DNA of 21,571 nt from Bacillota bacterium (GTDB taxonomy: Bacteria > Bacillota > Clostridia > Tissierellales > Sedimentibacteraceae). Of this stretch, positions 7,359-16,045 are shown one piece after another. Position 1 is the first letter of the stretch. Each line of letters opens with the position of its first letter. The notes beneath the pieces were generated by a model. It ran no database searches, was not told where the DNA came from, and saw only the letters and a list, made by a program, of their open reading frames with translations. The translations under genes were made by a program, and so were the position numbers. Location: positions 1-21,571 of the forward strand of contig JAEXUD010000053.1 in the NCBI GenBank assembly GCA_023453025.1, read 5' to 3'.

Positions 7359-8795
7359 ATGAGTAAATTAAAAATATTGTATGCGGCTTCTGAGGCCGCT
7401 CCATTTATAGCTACAGGAGGGCTGGGGGAAGTTGCAGGCTCTCTTCCTAAGGCTTTAAAGGAAAACTACGGTAATGATATAGACATAAGAATAATGCTGC
7501 CCTTATATCAAAACATACAAAACAGAAGCGAACTGGAGTTTGTTGGAAAAACTACCGTACCCCTGGTATGGAGGCAGCAATACTGCGGAGTATTCAAGAA
7601 AACAGTCAATAATATTACATATTATTTTATTGATAATGAATACTATTTTAAAAGAGAGGAATGCTACGGGAGCTTTGATGATGGTGAAAGATTTGCATTT
7701 TTCTCAAAAGCAGTGTTGTTCATACTTCCAATGCTGGAGTTTTTTCCTGACATCATTCATACAAACGACTGGCAGACATCACTTATACCTATATATTTAA
7801 AAACAATCTATTCAACCTCAGCAGAATACAATAACATAAAAACAGTTTTAACCATTCACAACATTGAATACCAGGGAATTTATGATATCAATATTTCAGA
7901 AGATGTATTCGGTCTTTATGGCAAAGAAAAATCATTGATTGAATATAAGGGAAGCATAAACCTTTTAAAGGGTGCAATGGAAACATGTGATATTATCAGC
8001 ACTGTAAGCGAAAGTTATTCCAGGGAAATTTTTGATGATTACTACGCTCGCGGGCTTGCTTCTATAATCAGCAAAAATGCCTCAAAGGTAATCGGGATAT
8101 TAAACGGAATCGACACTGATTTGTATAACCCTGAAACTGATACTTCACTGTTTGAAAACTACGATGTAAATAATATTAAAAATAAATATGCAAATAAAAC
8201 AAATCTACAAGTGATGACAAACCTTCCGCAGGATGAAAACATACCTGTCATCGGAATTATTTCAAGACTTGTTAAGCACAAGGGATTTGATTTGATTATT
8301 AACGGAATCGGAGAAATACTGAAGGAAAAGGTGCAGGTCATTGTTCTTGGCAAGGGTGACAGAAGCTATGAGCTGCAATTCAAGGCTTTGCATGATACGT
8401 ATCACGACAAGGTAGCTGTCAGAATCGACTTTAACCCGGATTTTGCAAGAAAGCTTTATGCCGGGGCCGACTTTCTTTTAATGCCTTCCATAAGTGAGCC
8501 GTGTGGTATTGCACAGATGATAGCTTCCCGATATGGTACTGTACCTATAGTCAGGGAAACGGGCGGCCTTAAAGATTCAATAAAAGACGCAAGCCTCGGC
8601 TCCGGAAATGGCTTTACATTTAATGAACAGACACCTGAAGCATTGGTTGATGCTGTCAAAAGGGCACTTAATGTTTATCAGAGCAGGGATGACTTTAAAA
8701 AACTTATCGAAGCAGTAATGAATGTAGATTTCAGTTGGAAAAAATCTGCTGAAAAATATTATGACATGTATAAATATATGCTGGGAGTTAAATAA
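7359..8795 (+). CDS. glgA: Glycogen synthase (GT5, ADP-glucose type)
   Basis: A 478-residue GT-B enzyme that adds glucose from ADP-glucose to the non-reducing ends of glycogen. N-terminal domain: KILYAASEAAPFIATGGLGE (residues 5-24). C-terminal domain: IISRLVKHKGFDLI and PSISEPCGIAQM with the conserved Glu380, then GTVPIVRETGGLKD. The length is normal. The loop usually written KTGGL reads ATGGL, so the ADP-glucose-binding lysine (Lys15 in the E. coli enzyme) is alanine at residue 18. It starts 9 nt after glgD behind AGGAG, and its TAA stop shares one base with the ATG of glgP. Confidence 0.95.
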   Translation: MSKLKILYAASEAAPFIATGGLGEVAGSLPKALKENYGNDIDIRIMLPLYQNIQNRSELEFVGKTTVPLVWRQQYCGVFKKTVNNITYYFIDNEYYFKREECYGSFDDGERFAFFSKAVLFILPMLEFFPDIIHTNDWQTSLIPIYLKTIYSTSAEYNNIKTVLTIHNIEYQGIYDINISEDVFGLYGKEKSLIEYKGSINLLKGAMETCDIISTVSESYSREIFDDYYARGLASIISKNASKVIGILNGIDTDLYNPETDTSLFENYDVNNIKNKYANKTNLQVMTNLPQDENIPVIGIISRLVKHKGFDLIINGIGEILKEKVQVIVLGKGDRSYELQFKALHDTYHDKVAVRIDFNPDFARKLYAGADFLLMPSISEPCGIAQMIASRYGTVPIVRETGGLKDSIKDASLGSGNGFTFNEQTPEALVDAVKRALNVYQSRDDFKKLIEAVMNVDFSWKKSAEKYYDMYKYMLGVK

Positions 8796-11227
8796 TGCCG
8801 GAATTAAAAATAGACTCAAAGACAATCAACTCATTAATAGATGAAGAAATATCAAGGTATTGGAATATAAACCCTAACAGTGCGAATTCCAATCAAATAT
8901 ACAGAGCTCTTTCTTTGGTTTTAAGAGATATACTTTTAGATAAACGCAACAACTTTATAAATGAAGTAAATAAAAACAGCTATAAGCAGGTTTATTACAT
9001 GTGCATGGAATTCCTTGTGGGAAAATCCTTAAGAAACAACTTATATAATTTAAAAATTGAAACTGAAGTTATTGAGGCTTTAAAAAAATATAATGTTTCC
9101 TTAGATGAACTTTACGCTATAGAAAAGGATCCGGGACTTGGAAATGGAGGACTTGGCAGGCTTGCCGCATGCTTTATGGATTCACTGGCAACACAAAACT
9201 ATCCAGCCACAGGTTTTTCAATTAAATACGAATTTGGTCTGTTCAAACAAAAAATAATAGATGGATGGCAAACAGAACTGCCTGATGATTGGCTTACAAC
9301 CTCTGATGTATGGCTTGTGCCAAAAACAGAAGAACGTGTAATAGTAAAATTCGAAGGAAAAATCAGAGAGGAATGGACTGGTGACGGATTAAAAATTTAT
9401 CATGATCATCCTATTGAAATTGAAGCAATTCCTTATGATATGTTCATATCAGGCTATGACAGCAAGGGCGTAAGCTTATTAAGGCTTTGGGAGTCCAGAA
9501 GCTTAAATTCTATTGATATGAATTTATTTTCACAGGGTGATTATATCAGGGCATTGTCAGAGGATTCCATGGCAGAAGCTATATCTAAGGTTCTGTATCC
9601 GGCTGATAATCATTACGAAGGAAAAATATTAAGGCTTAAACAGCAATACTTTCTTGTTTCTGCTTCTGCACAGGATATCGTAAGAAAGCACTTTAAAAAA
9701 TACAATACATTGGATAATTTCAGCGAAAAAGCTGCCATCCACATTAATGACACTCACCCTGCCCTCATAATTCCCGAGCTTATGCGCATTTTTATGGATG
9801 AATATAATTATTCATGGGAAAATTCCCGGGAAATAGTAGAAAACACTGTATCCTATACAAACCACACCGTGTTGACCGAAGCCCTGGAAACTTTTGATAT
9901 GAATATAGTTAAATCCAAGCTTCCAAGAATATTTATGATTATAACTGAAATAAATAAAAGATTCTTAGATGATGCTAAGTCAAAGTATCACGGCGACTGG
10001 AACAAAGCAGTTCAAATGTCCATCTTTGGCTGCGACAGGGTAAATATGGCCAATTTATGTATAATTGGAAGCCACACCGTAAATGGAGTAGCAAAATTAC
10101 ATACAGATATACTTAAAAGAACTGTGTTTAAAAACTTTTATGAATACAGCCCTCATAAATTCATCAATGTAACAAATGGAATAGCTCATAGACGCTGGCT
10201 CAATCAGGCTAACCCAAGATTAAAAAATCTACTGGATGAACTATTAGGAGCAGATTACTATATAGGGCCTGAAAATCTATCAGGTTTAAAAAGGTTCATC
10301 AATGATGATTCCGTACTTGAAGAATTAAATGATATTAAACTGTGCAACAAGAAAAGGCTTGTTGACTTTGTATTCAAGAACAGCCATAATGTGATGAACA
10401 TTGACTCCTTATTTGATATTCAGGCAAAAAGACTTCACGAATATAAAAGGCAGTTGTTGAACGCACTGAGGATAATAAGTCTTATAATAGATATAAATGA
10501 AGGAAACACTGCTCATATAGTGCCTGAAACCTTTATATTCGCCGCAAAAGCAGCACCCGGATATTTCAGAGCAAAGGAAATCATTCAATTAATTTTTGCT
10601 TTAAGCGATTATATAAACAAAAATACTTTTATTAAAAAATACATCAATGTGGTCTTCCTGGAAAACTACTCTGTATCATTGGCTGAAATAATAATTCCTG
10701 CCGGTGAATTAAGTGAGCAGATTTCCCTTGCCGGCAAAGAAGCCAGCGGAACAGGAAACATGAAATTCATGCTGAACGGCGCTCTTACTATCGGAACATA
10801 CGACGGAGCCAATGTTGAAATGATTAACCAGGTGGGAGAAGAGAATTTCTTTTTGTTCGGTATGAGGGATTATGAAGTTGAAAATCTGTGGAGACAGGGA
10901 TATTCTTCAATATTATATTATCAAAAACACATTAAGCTTCGTAAAATAATTGATTTTTTAAATAAGGGGATAAACTCAAAAAGTTTTGAATCTATAAGCA
11001 ACTACTTAATTGGCGGTAATCAGGTCGGCGACCCATACATGTGCTTTGCTGATTTTGACAGCTACATAGATGTTCATGGTAAAGCTTCTCACTTGTATTT
11101 TGAGGATAAAAGAAAATGGAACCAGATGTCATTGATGAATATTGCAAGTTCCGGAATATTTTCTTCCGATAGGACCATAAGGGATTACTCTGATAAAATC
11201 TGGAACCTTAAGCAAATTAAAAGATAA
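8795..11227 (+). CDS. glgP: Glycogen/starch alpha-glucan phosphorylase (GT35)
   Basis: An 810-residue pyridoxal-phosphate enzyme that releases glucose-1-phosphate from the outer chains of glycogen. Signatures are DPGLGNGGLGRLAACFMDS (from residue 112), INDTHPALIIPELMRI and the cofactor site GTGNMKFMLNGAL, with the Schiff-base lysine at residue 657, followed by IGTYDGANVEM. The family's regulatory N-terminal extension of animal enzymes is absent. Translation is coupled to glgA through TAATG at 8793-8797, with GGGAG just upstream. A hairpin follows 22 nt after the stop, so this is the last gene before a possible attenuation point. Confidence 0.96.
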   Translation: MPELKIDSKTINSLIDEEISRYWNINPNSANSNQIYRALSLVLRDILLDKRNNFINEVNKNSYKQVYYMCMEFLVGKSLRNNLYNLKIETEVIEALKKYNVSLDELYAIEKDPGLGNGGLGRLAACFMDSLATQNYPATGFSIKYEFGLFKQKIIDGWQTELPDDWLTTSDVWLVPKTEERVIVKFEGKIREEWTGDGLKIYHDHPIEIEAIPYDMFISGYDSKGVSLLRLWESRSLNSIDMNLFSQGDYIRALSEDSMAEAISKVLYPADNHYEGKILRLKQQYFLVSASAQDIVRKHFKKYNTLDNFSEKAAIHINDTHPALIIPELMRIFMDEYNYSWENSREIVENTVSYTNHTVLTEALETFDMNIVKSKLPRIFMIITEINKRFLDDAKSKYHGDWNKAVQMSIFGCDRVNMANLCIIGSHTVNGVAKLHTDILKRTVFKNFYEYSPHKFINVTNGIAHRRWLNQANPRLKNLLDELLGADYYIGPENLSGLKRFINDDSVLEELNDIKLCNKKRLVDFVFKNSHNVMNIDSLFDIQAKRLHEYKRQLLNALRIISLIIDINEGNTAHIVPETFIFAAKAAPGYFRAKEIIQLIFALSDYINKNTFIKKYINVVFLENYSVSLAEIIIPAGELSEQISLAGKEASGTGNMKFMLNGALTIGTYDGANVEMINQVGEENFFLFGMRDYEVENLWRQGYSSILYYQKHIKLRKIIDFLNKGINSKSFESISNYLIGGNQVGDPYMCFADFDSYIDVHGKASHLYFEDKRKWNQMSLMNIASSGIFSSDRTIRDYSDKIWNLKQIKR

Positions 11228-11249
11228 AAATAATAAAGAAATTTATTAT

Positions 11250-11278
11250 AAGGATGCATGCTATCGAGCAGCATCCTT
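11250..11278 (+). terminator. Hairpin between glgP and the amylase gene (partial terminator or attenuator)
   Basis: AAGGATGC (11250-11257) pairs with GCATCCTT (11271-11278). After one bulged A, TGCT (11259-11262) pairs with AGCA (11267-11270) around the loop ATCG. That is 12 base pairs. The following tract TTATTT is short and broken, so termination is probably incomplete. The next gene begins only 20 nt beyond and has no promoter of its own in the gap, so it likely depends on read-through. Confidence 0.65.
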
Positions 11279-11298
11279 TATTTGAAAGAGGAGCAGCA

Positions 11299-13080
11299 AT
11301 GATAATATTTGAAAATCAATCTGAATTTTATCGAAATCCACAGGGTGGAGTTAAAGCAGGTCAAGAAATTACGCTGAAAATTCAGGTAAAAAATCAATCA
11401 GCATTTAGGCCAAAAATAAAAATAGAAAAAAGACATGATTACGACAGCTTGTTTTATAAGGAAGTTTTAATGGAATGGATTGGAAGAGAAAACAACTGTG
11501 ACTTATTCAAGGGAACCTTTTTAATTAAAGAAAAGGGACAATATTTTTATTCCTTTATAATTAATGAGGCTTATTCCTCAAAGCAATATGAGCTGTTAAT
11601 ATACGCTGAAAGCTATAATACACCTGACTGGATAAAGGGCGGAACTATATACCATATATTTGTTGACAGGTTTTATAAAACTAAAATATTAAACAAGAAC
11701 AGGGAAGACATCATAATCAGAAATGACTGGGGAGGATGCCCTGATTATCTACCTGATGAGGAAGGAGAAATTAAAAATAATGATTTTTTTGGCGGAAGCT
11801 TAGAAGGCATAATTGAAAAATTACCTTATATCCACAGCCTGGGAGTAAATACCATATATTTATCCCCGGTTTTTGATGCATATTCAAATCACAAATACGA
11901 TACCGGAGATTATTTGTCCATAGACCCTATGTTTGGCTCTGCCGGTACATTGGAAAGATTATGTTATGAAGCAGAAAAATTTGGAATTTATGTTGTACTG
12001 GACGGTGTATTCAGTCATACAGGTGATGACAGCATTTATTTTAATAAGTACGGCAGATATGAATCTCTTGGAGCATATCAAAGCAAGAACTCCCCTTATT
12101 ACAGCTGGTATACCTTCAACAAATGGAATTCTGATTATGTAAGCTGGTGGGGAATTAAAACCCTTCCTGCACTTAATAAAAACAATGAAGTTTACATTGA
12201 ATTTATAACAGGTGAAAAAGGAGTGCTGAAGTACTGGCAGAATATAGGTGTTAAAGGGTGGCGACTGGATGTTGCCGATGAGCTTCCAAATGAATTTCTG
12301 GAAAAACTGCGTGAAGCGGTCAAAAACCAGGATAATGATGCATATATAGTGGGTGAAGTATGGGAAGATGCTTCCAATAAATTCTCATATGGAAAGCTGA
12401 AGGAATATTTCTGCGGAAATCAGCTTGATTCAGTAACCAACTATCCGCTTAAAAACGCAATAATTAATTATGTCAAAAGCAAAGATTGTAAAGCTTTATA
12501 TGAAACTTTGAATCTGACAATTGAAAAATATCCTCCACAAACCGTCAATTGCCTGATGAATATTCTTGGAACTCATGATACCGCAAGAATCCTGACAGTC
12601 CTGGGAACGGATAGATCCCCGCAAACTAAGGATGATAAGTCAAAGTACAAATTAAATGAAGAAGAATTAAAAAAAGGAATAAAGCTTCTTAAAATAGCAA
12701 GCTTACTTCAATTTACTCTGCCGGGCGTACCATGCATTTATTATGGTGATGAAGTGGGGGTTGAAGGCTTTGAGGACCCCTTTAACAGAACATGCTTTCC
12801 ATGGGGAAGTGAAAACATAGAAATTTTAAATCACTATAAATTTTTGGCTCAGCTTAGAAATAACAAATTGTTTGCAGCAGGAAATTATAAAAATCATTTA
12901 CATGATGAGGGAGTATTTGTCTTTGAAAGATTTGATGCTGATAAAAGAATACTCATTGCAATCAATATGTCAAATGAGTCAATTACATTGAAATTCAAAG
13001 AAAATTTGAAGGTGTTTGGCGCCAAAACCATTGGAAATACATTTAAATTGAACACAGAAGAATTTTTAGTGCTGTTATAA
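11299..13080 (+). CDS. Cytoplasmic GH13 alpha-amylase / amylopullulanase-like enzyme
   Basis: A 593-residue glycoside hydrolase of the GH13 clan with an N-terminal beta domain (about 1-110, CBM34-like), the barrel and a small C-terminal domain. Catalytic signatures are VVLDGVFSHTGDDS (region I), GWRLDVADELP (nucleophile Asp324), IVGEVWEDAS (acid/base Glu353) and LGTHDTARIL (Asp427). The stretch LDGVFSHTGDDSIYFNKYG resembles amylopullulanases and neopullulanases, so alpha-1,6 bonds may be cut as well as alpha-1,4. No signal peptide is present, so it should act on internal glycogen or maltodextrin. The ATG at 11299 has AGAGGAG (11287-11293) 5 nt upstream; the longer frame from 11254 would start inside a hairpin stem. 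No classical debranching enzyme (GlgX) is in the cluster, and this protein could fill that role. Confidence 0.88.
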   Translation: MIIFENQSEFYRNPQGGVKAGQEITLKIQVKNQSAFRPKIKIEKRHDYDSLFYKEVLMEWIGRENNCDLFKGTFLIKEKGQYFYSFIINEAYSSKQYELLIYAESYNTPDWIKGGTIYHIFVDRFYKTKILNKNREDIIIRNDWGGCPDYLPDEEGEIKNNDFFGGSLEGIIEKLPYIHSLGVNTIYLSPVFDAYSNHKYDTGDYLSIDPMFGSAGTLERLCYEAEKFGIYVVLDGVFSHTGDDSIYFNKYGRYESLGAYQSKNSPYYSWYTFNKWNSDYVSWWGIKTLPALNKNNEVYIEFITGEKGVLKYWQNIGVKGWRLDVADELPNEFLEKLREAVKNQDNDAYIVGEVWEDASNKFSYGKLKEYFCGNQLDSVTNYPLKNAIINYVKSKDCKALYETLNLTIEKYPPQTVNCLMNILGTHDTARILTVLGTDRSPQTKDDKSKYKLNEEELKKGIKLLKIASLLQFTLPGVPCIYYGDEVGVEGFEDPFNRTCFPWGSENIEILNHYKFLAQLRNNKLFAAGNYKNHLHDEGVFVFERFDADKRILIAINMSNESITLKFKENLKVFGAKTIGNTFKLNTEEFLVLL

Positions 13081-13093
13081 AGAATAGGATTAT

Positions 13094-13124
13094 AAAATGG
13101 ACTCTTAATTTAATAGCCCATTTT
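13094..13124. terminator. AT-rich hairpin between convergent amylase and malQ genes
   Basis: AAAATGG (13094-13100) pairs with CCATTTT (13118-13124), with weaker internal pairing (C13102-G13116, T13103-A13115 and TTA 13105-13107 with TAA 13111-13113). It lies between the two convergent stop codons and overlaps the malQ stop. It has flanking A and T residues on both strands and could stop transcription in both directions, though neither T-run is long. Confidence 0.5.
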
Positions 13125-14589
13125 AATGAGTTCTGTCGCTGTTTATTGTCATTCGCTTAATTTTATTTGATAACTCATGTATCAGCATTCCCTTTTTAAT
13201 TCTCCAGATCCAATTTCCTCCCAAGGTTGAAGGAGTGTTTATCCGTCCTTTGGAATCCAACTTCAAGTAATCTTGAAGTGGTATTATTGCAAGACTTGCC
13301 TTGCTATCCAGCACTCTTTTAATTATATTATTAATGGTTTCATCTTCACTTATTTCTTCATTAATATTTAATTTTTTTAATACAATTTGCTTTATATTTT
13401 CATCCAGCTTATTATACCACCCCTTCAGGGTATCATTATCATGAGTACCCGTATATGCAACAGAATTTTCCTCATAATTTTCGGGAAGATATGGATTGTC
13501 AAGATTGCCGTCAAAGGCAAACTGTAAAACTTTCATCCCGGGAAAATTGAATTCATCTTTTAACCCTGTTACACTGTCTGTAATTATACCCAAATCCTCA
13601 GCAATAATATTTAAACTACCCAATTTCATAATTACATGCTCAAATAATTCCCTGCCGTTTGCAGTATACCATCTGCCATTTACGGCATTTTTTGAGTTAT
13701 CCGGAACAGCCCAAAATTCATCAAGACCCCTGAAATGGTCAATCCGGACTGCATCATATAATTCAAATGACCATCTGAATCTATTTGTCCACCATTTATA
13801 GGAATTTTCTTTAAGATATCCCCAGTTATAAACAGGATTTCCCCAAAGCTGCCCATCATCTGAAAATGCATCAGGAGGAACCCCAGCTATTAATGAAGGT
13901 AAAAACAGATTTCTTTCTGTCCATGCTTCAACACTATCCTCAGCAACATAAATAGGCATATCCCCTATAATCAAAATATCCCTTTTATCAGCATATGCTT
14001 TTAAATTACTATATTGTTCAAAAAACAAATACTGTACAAAGGTCCAAAATTTCATATCATCCTTAAGCAGTGTTTCATATTTTTTTATAGCTTCTTTATT
14101 TCTTTCCGATATTTCTTCATCCCATAAATGCCACGGTTTTTGATTGAAATGATATTTTAATGCCATAAACAATGAATAGTCATAAATCCAATTATTGTTT
14201 AGCTTAAAAGCAGTTGTTTCATTATCAATTATACCCCTAGAGTTCTCAAAAGCCTTATATAATATCTTATATCTGTATTTAAATTGTTTTTCATAGTCCA
14301 CATATTCTTCATCTGAATCAATTGCTTCGCAATCAGAGTATGACAAATAGCCCTTATCAATCAGCAGTTCCAAATCAATATAATAAGGGTTGCCTGCATA
14401 TATAGAAAAGGATGAATATGGTGAATCCCCATAGGAAACAGGCCCTATGGGCAGCAGCTGCCAGTATTTTTGATTTGCCGAATGCAAGAAATCTATAAAA
14501 TTGTATGCTTCCTTTCCGAAGGTTCCTATTCCATATTTAGAGGGTAACGCACTTACAGGCATGAGTATTCCCGCACTTCTGTAAAACAT
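13123..14589 (-). CDS. malQ: 4-alpha-glucanotransferase (amylomaltase, GH77)
   Basis: A 488-residue cytoplasmic enzyme that transfers alpha-1,4-glucan segments between malto-oligosaccharides, freeing glucose and lengthening chains for phosphorylase. N-terminal RSAGILMPVSALPSKYGIGT and YWQLLPIGP are typical of GH77. The catalytic residues are read as Asp284 (VRIDHFRG), Glu331 (IAEDLG) and Asp384 (GTHDND). Length fits the short bacterial MalQ type. AGGAG lies 6 nt before the ATG. It faces the glycogen operon tail to tail and is downstream of metK on the same strand, separated from it by a terminator. The only -10 seen (TATAAT, minus strand at 14619-14624) lacks a good -35. Confidence 0.94.
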   Translation of the reverse strand: MFYRSAGILMPVSALPSKYGIGTFGKEAYNFIDFLHSANQKYWQLLPIGPVSYGDSPYSSFSIYAGNPYYIDLELLIDKGYLSYSDCEAIDSDEEYVDYEKQFKYRYKILYKAFENSRGIIDNETTAFKLNNNWIYDYSLFMALKYHFNQKPWHLWDEEISERNKEAIKKYETLLKDDMKFWTFVQYLFFEQYSNLKAYADKRDILIIGDMPIYVAEDSVEAWTERNLFLPSLIAGVPPDAFSDDGQLWGNPVYNWGYLKENSYKWWTNRFRWSFELYDAVRIDHFRGLDEFWAVPDNSKNAVNGRWYTANGRELFEHVIMKLGSLNIIAEDLGIITDSVTGLKDEFNFPGMKVLQFAFDGNLDNPYLPENYEENSVAYTGTHDNDTLKGWYNKLDENIKQIVLKKLNINEEISEDETINNIIKRVLDSKASLAIIPLQDYLKLDSKGRINTPSTLGGNWIWRIKKGMLIHELSNKIKRMTINSDRTH

Positions 14590-14626
14590 AGCTTGCTCCT
14601 ATTATTTAATATAAAACCATTATATT

Positions 14627-14658
14627 AAAAAAGAGCAAATATTGCTATTCACTCTTTT
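14627..14658 (-). terminator. Intrinsic terminator of metK
   Basis: On the minus strand AAAAGAG (14658-14652) pairs with CTCTTTT (14635-14629), and inside it AGCAA alternatively pairs with TTGCT. The strand continues in a run of T (14632-14627). It lies 7 nt after the metK stop. Because the arms are nearly symmetric it may also act in the other direction. Confidence 0.7.
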
Positions 14659-14664
14659 AATTTA

Positions 14665-15843
14665 CTATAAATATTTTTTTAGAGCTTCAACCTTGTCTGT
14701 TTTTTCCCATGGAAGGTCCAAATCGTCTCTTCCGAAGTGGCCATAGGCAGCTATTTGTTGATAAATAGGTCTTCTTAAATTAAATCTTTCAATTATGGCA
14801 GCCGGTCTTAAATCAAAATTATCTACAACAGCATTTTGTATTTTTACTTCATCAATTTTGTTAGTTCCGAAGGTATCAACCATTATTGATACCGGCTTGG
14901 CAACACCGATTGCATATGCAAGTTCTACTTCACATTTGTCAGCCAATCCTGCAGCGACGATGTTTTTTGCTATGTGTCTTGCTGCATAAGCGGCAGAACG
15001 GTCTACCTTTGTAGGATCCTTGCCGGAAAATGCTCCGCCGCCATGTCTTGAGTATCCTCCGTAGGTATCAACTATTATTTTTCTTCCTGTTAATCCCGAA
15101 TCTCCTTGAGGTCCGCCTATAACGAATCTCCCTGTAGGATTTATAAAATACTTGGTGTTTTCATCCAGTAATTCTGAAGGAACTGTTGTTTTAATAACAT
15201 GCTCAAGCAAATCCTTTTCAATTGTTTCTCTGTCAACCTCAGGACCATGCTGAGTAGAAATAACTATTGTGTCGATTCTAACAGGTGTATTGTCATGATA
15301 TTCAACTGTGACTTGAGTCTTCCCATCCGGTCTTAAATAATCAACCAGCTTGCTTTTTCTGACCTCTGTCAGTTTTCGAGAAAGCTTGTGTGCCAAAGAA
15401 ATTGGCATTGGCATCAATTCGGGTGTTTCATTGCATGCAAAACCAAACATCATACCCTGGTCTCCTGCACCAATCATATCATTTGTATCCTGATGACCTT
15501 TTTTATATTCATCCGCTTCGTTAACACCCAGTGCTATATCCTGAGATTGTTCCTCAATAGAAGTAAATACTGCGCAAGTTTTGTAATCAAAACCATATTC
15601 AGCATTATCATATCCGATATTTTGAACAGTATTTCTAACTATTTTTGGTATATCAATATAGCAGCTTGTGCTGATTTCTCCTGCTACAAGCACAAATCCT
15701 GTTTTAGTAATTGTTTCACAGGCAACTCTTCCATTTGGATCTTGCTCTAAAATTGCATCCAAGATCCCATCTGAAATCTGGTCACACATTTTGTCCGGAT
15801 GACCTTCAGTAACTGATTCAGACGTAAATAACCATTTTTTCAT
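14665..15843 (-). CDS. metK: S-adenosylmethionine synthetase
   Basis: A 392-residue enzyme forming SAM from methionine and ATP. Family signatures are clear: SVTEGHPDKMCDQISDGILD (residues 10-29), GAGDQGMMFGFACNE and GGGAFSGKDPTKVDRSAAY. The length is that of the bacterial enzyme. The ATG at 15843-15841 (minus strand) is preceded by GAAAGGA. It stands alone behind a SAM-I riboswitch, so it should be expressed when SAM is scarce. The 160 nt between the riboswitch terminator and this start are unusually structured. Confidence 0.97.
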   Translation of the reverse strand: MKKWLFTSESVTEGHPDKMCDQISDGILDAILEQDPNGRVACETITKTGFVLVAGEISTSCYIDIPKIVRNTVQNIGYDNAEYGFDYKTCAVFTSIEEQSQDIALGVNEADEYKKGHQDTNDMIGAGDQGMMFGFACNETPELMPMPISLAHKLSRKLTEVRKSKLVDYLRPDGKTQVTVEYHDNTPVRIDTIVISTQHGPEVDRETIEKDLLEHVIKTTVPSELLDENTKYFINPTGRFVIGGPQGDSGLTGRKIIVDTYGGYSRHGGGAFSGKDPTKVDRSAAYAARHIAKNIVAAGLADKCEVELAYAIGVAKPVSIMVDTFGTNKIDEVKIQNAVVDNFDLRPAAIIERFNLRRPIYQQIAAYGHFGRDDLDLPWEKTDKVEALKKYL

Positions 15844-15859
15844 CTTTTATTCCTTTCTT

Positions 15860-15990
15860 CGAAAAAAATTCGCAAATATCTATAACGCAGTCTCATTCAC
15901 CAATGTATTTGCTCCTTACGTCGCATACATTGGGAATTCGTTGCGGTTGACCTACCGCCATTTTTCAGAAAAAACCATCTTAAAAATGGG
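15860..15990 (-). repeat. Multi-hairpin element in the metK read-through leader
   Basis: Between the riboswitch terminator and metK lie three stems. CCAATGTAT (15900-15908) pairs perfectly with ATACATTGG (15925-15933) and is extended by ATTC (15895-15898) with GAAT (15934-15937). GCGGT (15943-15947) pairs with ACCGC (15954-15958). CCATTTTT (15958-15965) pairs with AAAAATGG (15982-15989). CGCA (15886-15889) can also pair with TGCG (15942-15945), competing with the second stem. None has a T-run suited to termination. An S-box leader normally needs nothing here, so this looks like an inserted palindromic repeat or an additional RNA element. Known examples of the same sequence cannot be confirmed here. 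Confidence 0.55.
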
Positions 15991-16004
15991 GTTAGGGCAT
16001 ACAC

Positions 16005-16027
16005 AAAAACCTCTTCCGCAGAAGAGG
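16005..16027 (-). terminator. Riboswitch-controlled intrinsic terminator upstream of metK
   Basis: On the minus strand CCTCTTC (16027-16021), loop TGCG, GAAGAGG (16016-16010) and then TTTTT (16009-16005). The 3' half of the aptamer P1 stem, GATGAGG (16052-16046), matches the terminator 3' arm GAAGAGG at 6 of 7 positions. Without SAM it can pair with CCTCTTC and prevent the terminator, giving the standard S-box OFF switch. Confidence 0.9.
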
Positions 16028-16045
16028 TCCATATTGTCTGTTTAG

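Noticed and set aside
11254..11298. Longer amylase frame starting at ATG 11254
   Set aside because: The ATG lies in the 5' arm of a hairpin and lacks a ribosome site; AGAGGAG at 11287-11293 supports 11299.
13496..13801. 101-codon plus-strand frame inside malQ
   Set aside because: It lies opposite conserved catalytic motifs of MalQ (including VRIDHFRG), so it is an antisense shadow.
14619..14647. Promoter for malQ on the minus strand
   Set aside because: TATAAT is present but the -35 position reads TAGCAA (3 of 6), and the region doubles as the metK terminator; too weak to list as a feature.
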